A DNA stretch of 64,000 bases from Enterobacteriaceae bacterium ESL0689 (lineage in GTDB: Bacteria > Pseudomonadota > Gammaproteobacteria > Enterobacterales > Enterobacteriaceae): the NCBI GenBank assembly GCA_029433525.1, contig JAQTIF010000001.1, positions 1,612,001 through 1,676,000 on the forward strand. The letters are read 5' to 3'. Under the pieces are notes generated by a model that made no database searches, had not been told where the DNA came from, and was given only the letters and a program-made list of their open reading frames with translations. Within the stretch, counting starts at the first letter, position 1; every line of letters begins with the position of its first letter. The position numbers and the translations under genes are program-made. This document shows positions 57,824-64,000 of this stretch, piece by piece.

Positions 57824-58797
57824 GTTGGTTAACACCGGATCTCATCGATATTGTCGTCAGCGTCCTGAAGGCGGTGGTGATCCTGTTAGTAGTGGTTACC
57901 TGTGGCGCGTTCATGAGCTTCTTTGAACGTCGCCTGCTGGGATTATTCCAGAATCGTTACGGGCCGAATCGTGTCGGCTGGGGCGGCTCGCTGCAGCTGG
58001 TCGCCGATATGATCAAGATGTTCTTTAAAGAGGACTGGATACCGAGCTTTACCGATCGGGTGATCTTTACCATTGCCCCGGTTATTGCTTTTACTTCGTT
58101 ATTGCTGACCTTTGCCATTGTGCCGATCACCCCGACATGGGGCGTCGCTAATCTGAACATCGGGATCTTATTCTTTCTGATGATGGCTGGCCTCGCGGTC
58201 TATGCGGTGCTATTTGCAGGCTGGTCAAGCAATAACAAATACTCCCTGCTGGGGGCGATGCGTGCTTCGGCGCAAACCCTCAGTTATGAAGTATTTCTCG
58301 GTCTGTCGCTGATGGGGGTAGTGGCGAAAGCCGGATCGTTCAATATGCTCGATATCGTCAACAACCAGGCGCATTTGTGGAATGTGATCCCGCAGTTCTT
58401 CGGCTTTATCACGTTTGCTATCGCTGGAGTGGCGGTATGTCACCGTCATCCCTTCGATCAGCCGGAGGCGGAACAGGAGCTGGCCGATGGTTATCACATC
58501 GAATATTCCGGGATGAAGTTTGGTTTATTCTTCGTCGGCGAATATGTCGGGATTGTGACCATCTCGGCACTGATCGTCACGCTGTTCTTCGGTGGCTGGC
58601 ATGGCCCGTGGTTACCGCCTTTCATCTGGTTCGCGCTGAAAACAGCGTTCTTTATGATGATGTTCATTTTGATCCGCGCGTCATTACCGCGCCCGCGTTA
58701 TGACCAGGTGATGTCTTTTGGCTGGAAGATATGCCTGCCGTTAACGCTGATCAACTTGTTGGTAACGGCGGCTGTCATTCTCTGGCAGGCGCAATAA
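57820..58797 (+). CDS. nuoH: NADH-quinone oxidoreductase subunit H
   Basis: A 325-residue membrane subunit with eight helices that forms much of the quinone chamber and E-channel. Conserved segments are [18 protein letters not shown] at the start, the acidic loop [20 protein letters not shown] and [14 protein letters not shown] near the end. It starts within the nuoG stop (ATGA). Confidence 0.98.
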   Translation: MSWLTPDLIDIVVSVLKAVVILLVVVTCGAFMSFFERRLLGLFQNRYGPNRVGWGGSLQLVADMIKMFFKEDWIPSFTDRVIFTIAPVIAFTSLLLTFAIVPITPTWGVANLNIGILFFLMMAGLAVYAVLFAGWSSNNKYSLLGAMRASAQTLSYEVFLGLSLMGVVAKAGSFNMLDIVNNQAHLWNVIPQFFGFITFAIAGVAVCHRHPFDQPEAEQELADGYHIEYSGMKFGLFFVGEYVGIVTISALIVTLFFGGWHGPWLPPFIWFALKTAFFMMMFILIRASLPRPRYDQVMSFGWKICLPLTLINLLVTAAVILWQAQ

Positions 58798-58811
58798 GGG
58801 GTGAATTGACC

Positions 58812-59354
58812 ATGACCTTAAAAGAATTACTGGTGGGGGTTGGCACCCAGCTTCGTAGTATCTGGCTCACCGGGCTACACGCGTTCGATAAACGTGAAAC
58901 CCGAATGTATCCGGAAGAGCCGGTTTATCTGGCTCCCCGTTATCGCGGACGCATTGTGCTTACCCGTGATCCGGACGGTAAAGAGCGCTGTGTCGCCTGT
59001 AACCTCTGTGCAGTCGCCTGTCCGGTTGGCTGTATCTCTCTGCAAAAAGCGGAGTTGCAGGATGGCCGCTGGTATCCGGAATTTTTCCGCGTCAACTTTT
59101 CACGCTGCATCTTCTGCGGCATGTGTGAAGAGGCGTGCCCGACCACCGCGATCCAGTTAACGCCCGACTTTGAAATGGGCGAGTACAAACGCAAGGACCT
59201 GGTGTATGAGAAACAGGACCTGCTCATTTCCGGGCCGGGTAAGTACCCGGAATATAACTTCTACCGGATGGCGGGTATGGCCATCGATGGCAAAGATAAA
59301 GGCGACGCAGAACATGAAGCGAAGCCGGTCGATGTCAAGAGCCTGTTACCGTAG
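58812..59354 (+). CDS. nuoI: NADH-quinone oxidoreductase subunit I
   Basis: A 180-residue subunit with two 4Fe-4S clusters (N6a, N6b) that relay electrons to N2. The two ferredoxin motifs are [15 protein letters not shown] and [17 protein letters not shown] chose ATG 58812 (MTLKELL); the frame is open to 58731 only because it runs under the end of nuoH. Confidence 0.98.
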   Translation: MTLKELLVGVGTQLRSIWLTGLHAFDKRETRMYPEEPVYLAPRYRGRIVLTRDPDGKERCVACNLCAVACPVGCISLQKAELQDGRWYPEFFRVNFSRCIFCGMCEEACPTTAIQLTPDFEMGEYKRKDLVYEKQDLLISGPGKYPEYNFYRMAGMAIDGKDKGDAEHEAKPVDVKSLLP

Positions 59355-59363
59355 GGAGGGGCA

Positions 59364-59918
59364 ATGGAATTTACATTTTATCTTTGTGGCCTGATCGCCA
59401 TCCTCGCTACCCTGCGGGTGGTAACCCATACCAATCCGGTGCATGCCTTGCTGTATCTGATTATTTCGCTGCTGGCGATCGCCGGAGTGTTTTTCGCGCT
59501 GGGGGCTTACTTTGCCGGGGCGCTGGAAATTATTGTCTATGCCGGGGCGATTATGGTGTTGTTTGTCTTCGTGGTGATGATGCTCAATCTCGGTGGCAGT
59601 GAAATCGCCCAGGAGCGTCAATGGCTACAGCCAGCAAGCTGGATGGGGCCCGCGGTGCTTGCCGCGATACTCCTTGCGGTGATGATTTATGCGATTGGCT
59701 CGCTGCCTGATCAGGGCATTGGCAATGGCGTCATCAGCGCGAAAACGGTGGGGATGACCCTGTTCGGGCCCTATGTCCTGGCGGTGGAGCTGGCCTCGAT
59801 GCTGCTGCTGGCCGGGCTGGTTGTCGCGTTCCATATTGGCCGCGAAGAACGCACCGCTGAAGCGTCAAACCCGCGTCAGAACGACAGCGATATCACCAAA
59901 ACGGAGGAACATCTATGA
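59364..59918 (+). CDS. nuoJ: NADH-quinone oxidoreductase subunit J
   Basis: A 184-residue membrane subunit with five helices. The family segment [23 protein letters not shown] contains the conserved helix-3 region involved in coupling. GGGAGGGGCA before ATG is a strong ribosome site. It overlaps nuoK by 4 bases. Confidence 0.98.
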   Translation: MEFTFYLCGLIAILATLRVVTHTNPVHALLYLIISLLAIAGVFFALGAYFAGALEIIVYAGAIMVLFVFVVMMLNLGGSEIAQERQWLQPASWMGPAVLAAILLAVMIYAIGSLPDQGIGNGVISAKTVGMTLFGPYVLAVELASMLLLAGLVVAFHIGREERTAEASNPRQNDSDITKTEEHL

Positions 59919-60217
59919 TCCCCTTAACCCACGGACTGATCCTCGCCGCTGTCCTGTTTGTCCTCGGTCTCTGCGGGCTGATTATCCGGCGTAATCTGCT
60001 GTTTATGCTGATTAGCCTTGAGATCATGATCAACGCAGTGGCGCTGGCGTTCGTCGTCGCTGGCAGCTACTGGGGCCAGGCCGATGGACAGATTATGTAC
60101 ATTCTCACCATCAGCCTTGCGGCGGCGGAAGCGAGTATTGGTCTCGCGTTGCTGCTACAGCTCCATCGCCGCCGTCAGAATCTGAATATCGATTCAGTAA
60201 GTGAGTTGCACGGATGA
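59915..60217 (+). CDS. nuoK: NADH-quinone oxidoreductase subunit K
   Basis: A 100-residue membrane subunit with three helices. The two conserved Glu residues of the proton path lie in SLEIMINAV and [12 protein letters not shown]. It overlaps nuoJ and nuoL by 4 bases each, so it is coupled to both. Confidence 0.98.
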   Translation: MIPLTHGLILAAVLFVLGLCGLIIRRNLLFMLISLEIMINAVALAFVVAGSYWGQADGQIMYILTISLAAAEASIGLALLLQLHRRRQNLNIDSVSELHG

Positions 60218-62055
60218 ATATGTTGCCATTAACGGTTCTTCTGCCATTACTGAGCTTTCTCTTACTGGCCTTTTCCCGTGATCGCTGGTCAGAAAATCTC
60301 TCGGCGACTATTGGTGTCGGCAGTGTCGGGCTGGCCGCGCTGGTGAGCTTGTTTGTCGCGATCGATTTCTTCACCGTCCAGCAACAGGCGGTCAGTGTTC
60401 CGCTGTGGACGTGGATATCGGTCGGCAAATTTCATATCGACGTTAACCTGATCGTCGATGGCCTCTCGCTGACCATGCTGCTGATAGTCACCGGGGTGGG
60501 TTTTCTGATCCACCTGTTCGCCTCATGGTATATGCGTGGTGAAGCGGGCTACGCCCGTTTCTTCGCCTGCACTAACCTGTTTATCGCCAGCATGGTGGTG
60601 CTGGTGCTGGCGGATAACCTGCTGCTGATGTACCTCGGCTGGGAAGGGGTAGGGCTGTGCTCCTATCTGCTGATCGGTTTCTACTATAGCGAGGCTAAAA
60701 ACGGTGCGGCGGCGATGAAAGCCTTTATCGTGACCCGCATCGGTGATGTGTTCCTCGCGATTGGCTTATTTATTCTCTACAACGAGCTGGGAACCCTCAA
60801 CTTTCGTGAAATGGTCGCGCTGGCACCGCAGCACTTTGCCGCAGGCAATCAGATGCTATGCTGGGCCACCCTAATGTTGCTGGGTGGCGCGGTCGGTAAG
60901 TCTGCGCAGTTGCCATTGCAGACCTGGCTTGCCGATGCGATGGCCGGGCCGACGCCGGTCTCGGCCCTGATCCACGCCGCGACAATGGTCACCGCCGGGG
61001 TGTACCTGATTGCCCGCACCCACGGCTTGTTCCTGCTGACCCCGGAGATCCTCCAGCTGGTAGGCGTTATCGGTGCGGTCACTCTGGTGCTGGCTGGCTT
61101 TGCGGCGCTGGTACAGACCGATATCAAACGGGTGCTGGCCTACTCGACGATGAGCCAGATAGGCTATATGTTCCTCGCGCTGGGGGTGCAGGCCTGGGAT
61201 GCGGCGATTTTCCATCTGATGACCCATGCTTTCTTCAAAGCGTTGCTGTTCCTGGCTTCCGGTTCGGTGATCCTCGCCTGTCATCACGAACAGAATATCT
61301 TCAAAATGGGTGGCCTGCGTAAGTCTATCCCGCTGACCTATCTCTGCTTCCTGGTGGGCGGTGGGGCGCTGTCGGCACTGCCGCTGATCACCGCCGGTTT
61401 CTTCAGTAAAGATGAAATTCTGGCCGGGGCACTGGCGAATGGTCACTTTAATCTGGTGATCGCCGGTCTGTTCGGGGCGTTTATGACCTCCCTGTATACC
61501 TTCCGGATGATCTTTATCGTCTTCTTCGGTAAAGCCCAGATTCAGGCTCATGCCGGGAAGGGGATCGCCCACAATCTGCCGCTGATCGTGTTGATGATAT
61601 TATCGACTTTCGTCGGCGCACTGATCACCCCGCCACTGCGCAATGTGCTGCCCGCGACCAGCGAACTGTCACATAGCACGCTGCTGATGCTGGAGGTGCT
61701 CTCCGCAACGGTGGCGATCCTCGGCATTGCCCTCGCGGCGGCATTATGGCTCGGTAAACGCCAGCTAGTGACGGCGATAGCCCACAGTGCGCCGGGTCGT
61801 CTGCTCGATCGCTGGTGGCTCAGTGGCTGGGGATTTGACTGGCTCTATGACAAAGTCTTTGTGCAGCCATTCCTCGCGATCGCCCGCTTGCTGAAGTGCG
61901 ATCCGCTGAATGCCTTGCTGAATATCCCGGCGATCCTCGCCCGTGTTGCCGGAAAAGGGTTGCTGCTTAGCGAGAACGGTTATGTGCGCTGGTATGCGGC
62001 ATCGATGGGCATCGGTGCGATTATCGTGCTGATGTTGCTCATGGTCTTGCGTTGA
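60214..62055 (+). CDS. nuoL: NADH-quinone oxidoreductase subunit L
   Basis: A 613-residue antiporter-like proton-pumping subunit at the end of the membrane arm. Key residues are E144 ([12 protein letters not shown]) and a Lys in [22 protein letters not shown]; the long lateral helix is in the C-terminal part. It overlaps nuoK and is followed by a 105-base gap before nuoM. Confidence 0.98.
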   Translation: MNMLPLTVLLPLLSFLLLAFSRDRWSENLSATIGVGSVGLAALVSLFVAIDFFTVQQQAVSVPLWTWISVGKFHIDVNLIVDGLSLTMLLIVTGVGFLIHLFASWYMRGEAGYARFFACTNLFIASMVVLVLADNLLLMYLGWEGVGLCSYLLIGFYYSEAKNGAAAMKAFIVTRIGDVFLAIGLFILYNELGTLNFREMVALAPQHFAAGNQMLCWATLMLLGGAVGKSAQLPLQTWLADAMAGPTPVSALIHAATMVTAGVYLIARTHGLFLLTPEILQLVGVIGAVTLVLAGFAALVQTDIKRVLAYSTMSQIGYMFLALGVQAWDAAIFHLMTHAFFKALLFLASGSVILACHHEQNIFKMGGLRKSIPLTYLCFLVGGGALSALPLITAGFFSKDEILAGALANGHFNLVIAGLFGAFMTSLYTFRMIFIVFFGKAQIQAHAGKGIAHNLPLIVLMILSTFVGALITPPLRNVLPATSELSHSTLLMLEVLSATVAILGIALAAALWLGKRQLVTAIAHSAPGRLLDRWWLSGWGFDWLYDKVFVQPFLAIARLLKCDPLNALLNIPAILARVAGKGLLLSENGYVRWYAASMGIGAIIVLMLLMVLR

Positions 62056-62068
62056 GATTGTCGGTTTA

Positions 62069-62091
62069 CCGGAGCAGCGGGTTTGCTCCGG
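62069..62091 (+). other. Hairpin in the nuoL-nuoM gap
   Basis: CCGGAGCA and TGCTCCGG form a perfect 8-bp stem with a 7-base loop, 13 bases after the nuoL stop. No U-tract follows, so it is more likely an RNA processing or stability element than a full terminator. This is the only sizeable gap among the late nuo genes. Confidence 0.55.
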
Positions 62092-62160
62092 ATGAAATCA
62101 TATTTTAGAAAGTTATTTCTGACGGTGAGTCGGAAATTAAGATAAGGGACATACGTAGCT

Positions 62161-63690
62161 ATGCTATTACCCTGGTTAATACTCATCCCCTTGATCGGTG
62201 GGTTTCTCTGCTGGCAGAGTGAACGCTTTGGCACCAGGATGCCACGCGCAGTGGCCCTGCTCACGGCGGGGTTCACGCTGATACTGGCGCTGCAACTCTG
62301 GTTACAGGGCGATTATTCCCAGACCTCTGCTGTCGGTCTGCCGCAGTGGCAGGTGGAATATATCCGCGCGTGGATACCGCAATTCGGTATCAGTATTCAT
62401 CTGGCGCTGGATGGCCTGTCATTACTGATGGTGGTGCTGACCGCGCTGCTCAGTCTGCTGGCGGTGCTCAGTTCATGGAACGAAATCAGTCAAAAACAGG
62501 GGCTGTTTCATCTCAACCTGATGTGGATCCTCGGCAGCGTTATTGGCTTATTTATCGCCATCGATCTGTTCCTGTTCTTCTTCTTCTGGGAAATGATGCT
62601 GGTGCCGATGTATTTCCTGATCGCCCTGTGGGGACATAAAGGAGATGACCACCAGACACGTATCGCGGCGGCCACCAAATTCTTCATCTATACCCAGGCC
62701 AGTGGTCTGGTGATGCTGGTGGCGATCCTTGGACTGGTACTTACCTGTTTCCATGCCACCGGCAGCTGGACGTTCAACTATAACCAGCTGCTCAACACCC
62801 CGATGTCGCGCAGTATGGAATACTGGCTGATGCTGGGCTTCTTCATCGCTTTCGCGGTGAAAATGCCGGTAGTACCGCTGCATGGCTGGCTGCCGGATGC
62901 CCATGCGGCTGCGCCAACGGCGGGCTCGGTCGATCTTTCGGGCATCTTACTGAAAACTGCCGCCTATGGTCTGTTGCGTTTTTCACTGCCGCTATTCCCC
63001 AATGCTTCGGCAGAGTTCGCGCCGGTGGCGATGTGGCTCGGCGTCGTCGGTATTTTTTACGGCGCATGGATGGCCTTTGTGCAAACCGATATCAAACGGC
63101 TGGTGGCTTACTCCTCTATTTCGCATATGGGTTTTCTGATGATCGCTATCTACAGTGGCAACCTGCTGGCGTATCAGGGAACGGTGATCCAGATGATTAC
63201 CAATGCGCTATCGGCGGGCGGGCTGTTTATGCTCTGCGGCCAGCTCTATGAACGCCTGCATACCCGCGATATGCGTCAGATGGGGGGATTATGGAATAAA
63301 ATCGCCTGGCTACCGGGGCTGACCCTGTTCTTTGCGGTCGCGACATTGGGGATGCCGGGAACCGGTAACTTTGTCGGTGAATTTATGCTGTTGTTCGGCA
63401 GCTATCAGGTAGTGCCGCTGATCACGGTGATAGCCACGTTGGGGCTGGTGTTCGCCTCGATTTATTCACTGTCAATGATTCGTCGCGTCTTTTTTGGTCA
63501 GCCGAAAAGCGACGTCGCCAGCCAGCAATTAGCGGGACTGTCGGTGCGTGAATGCGTTATCGTCCTGCTGCTGGCGGTGCTGCTGGTGCTGCTTGGTGTC
63601 TTCCCACAGCCGGTGCTCGACACGTCCAGTGCTGCGATGAGCAACATCCAGCAGTGGGTTATTCATTCTGTTTCTACTACAGGGCTGTAA
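62161..63690 (+). CDS. nuoM: NADH-quinone oxidoreductase subunit M
   Basis: A 509-residue antiporter-like proton-pumping subunit. Catalytic E144 is in FFFFWEMMLVPMY, and the Lys-containing helix is AFAVKMPVVPLHGWLPDAHA. Length and motifs match E. coli NuoM. It precedes nuoN by 6 bases. Confidence 0.98.
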   Translation: MLLPWLILIPLIGGFLCWQSERFGTRMPRAVALLTAGFTLILALQLWLQGDYSQTSAVGLPQWQVEYIRAWIPQFGISIHLALDGLSLLMVVLTALLSLLAVLSSWNEISQKQGLFHLNLMWILGSVIGLFIAIDLFLFFFFWEMMLVPMYFLIALWGHKGDDHQTRIAAATKFFIYTQASGLVMLVAILGLVLTCFHATGSWTFNYNQLLNTPMSRSMEYWLMLGFFIAFAVKMPVVPLHGWLPDAHAAAPTAGSVDLSGILLKTAAYGLLRFSLPLFPNASAEFAPVAMWLGVVGIFYGAWMAFVQTDIKRLVAYSSISHMGFLMIAIYSGNLLAYQGTVIQMITNALSAGGLFMLCGQLYERLHTRDMRQMGGLWNKIAWLPGLTLFFAVATLGMPGTGNFVGEFMLLFGSYQVVPLITVIATLGLVFASIYSLSMIRRVFFGQPKSDVASQQLAGLSVRECVIVLLLAVLLVLLGVFPQPVLDTSSAAMSNIQQWVIHSVSTTGL

Positions 63691-63696
63691 TTCGCC

Positions 63697-64000
63697 ATGA
63701 CCATCACTCCACAACAACTGAACGCACTGCTACCGTTGCTGATCGTCGGCCTGACGGTAGTCGTTGTGATGCTTTCCATTGCGTGGCGACGTAATCATTT
63801 TCTGACTGCCACGCTATCGGTTATCGGGCTGAGCGCTGCGCTGATTTCGCTGTTCTGCGCCGGACAAAACGGGGCGATTGATGTCACGCCACTGATTCGG
63901 GTAGACGGTTACACGCTGTTCTATAGCGGGCTGGTCTTGCTGGCGAGCCTCGCGACCTGCTGCCTGGCTTATCCATGGCTTGTCGGCTATCAGGATAATA
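63697..64000 (+). CDS. nuoN: NADH-quinone oxidoreductase subunit N, 3' end outside window
   Basis: The first 101 codons of NuoN, starting [20 protein letters not shown]. Two to three hydrophobic helices are visible. The window ends at codon 101, so the remaining four-fifths lie beyond. It is the last gene of the operon in related bacteria. Confidence 0.95.
   Translation, partial: MTITPQQLNALLPLLIVGLTVVVVMLSIAWRRNHFLTATLSVIGLSAALISLFCAGQNGAIDVTPLIRVDGYTLFYSGLVLLASLATCCLAYPWLVGYQDN

Overview
The window is chromosomal DNA from a member of the Enterobacteriaceae (Enterobacterales). The basis is a set of housekeeping proteins that closely resemble their E. coli and Salmonella counterparts (MltC, YggX, MutY, TrmB, HemW, RdgB, YggS-YggT-YggU, YfbU, YfbS, YfbR, AlaA, fused NuoCD). 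I cannot name the genus. Several genes usual at these loci are absent (speC/nupG, yggL, ansB/yggM, yfbT, lrhA), and two blocks far apart in E. coli are joined here. The lineage therefore looks rearranged and locally pruned.

Layout. (1) 1-11.1 kb is accessory DNA: the end of a UvrD-like helicase, a VasL-type type VI secretion (T6SS) protein, a four-repeat Myb/SANT-like protein, an IS3-family transposase relic, a type I restriction-modification system (hsdR-hsdM-hsdS) and a P4-type integrase beside tRNA-Phe(GAA). The tRNA 3' end faces this DNA, as expected for a pheV genomic island whose far end lies outside the window. (2) 11.2-22.1 kb: yqgA, then a citrate fermentation locus. A CitAB/DpiBA-type two-component system diverges from an operon of a CitS/CitW-type carrier, an FAH-superfamily enzyme and citCDEFXG. 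Five 18-bp tandem repeats lie in the divergent promoter. No oadGAB is present. (3) 22.4-29.6 kb: a second type I system, of the EcoR124/EcoprrI (IC) type, ordered hsdM-hsdS-prrC-hsdR. It carries a PrrC anticodon nuclease with its catalytic residues intact. A degenerate IS1-family relic follows. (4) 29.9-38.3 kb: core block mltC-yggX-mutY / trmB-yggN / hemW-rdgB-yggU-yggT-yggS / yggR. (5) 38.5-44.8 kb: a polymorphic peptidoglycan-hydrolase toxin locus. It holds a 906-residue protein with a GH19-like toxic tip, a secreted probable immunity protein, an orphan GH108-like tip that repeats the conserved junction of the large protein, and a second probable immunity gene damaged at both ends (poly-T frame problem at the start, IS1-family element at the end). 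(6) 45.1-64 kb: yfbU, yfbS, yfbR, alaA and the complex I operon nuoA-nuoN (nuoN runs off the edge).

How the parts work together. The citrate genes make a carrier, citrate lyase and the lyase-maturation enzymes under a citrate-sensing two-component system. The FAH enzyme may handle the oxaloacetate produced. PrrC is expected to guard its own restriction enzyme: if a phage disables restriction, the freed nuclease cuts tRNA-Lys. The toxin locus looks like an antibacterial T6SS effector bank with a spare tip module. The nuo operon encodes the proton-pumping NADH:quinone oxidoreductase.

All calls come from reading the sequence and from family knowledge; no database search was run.
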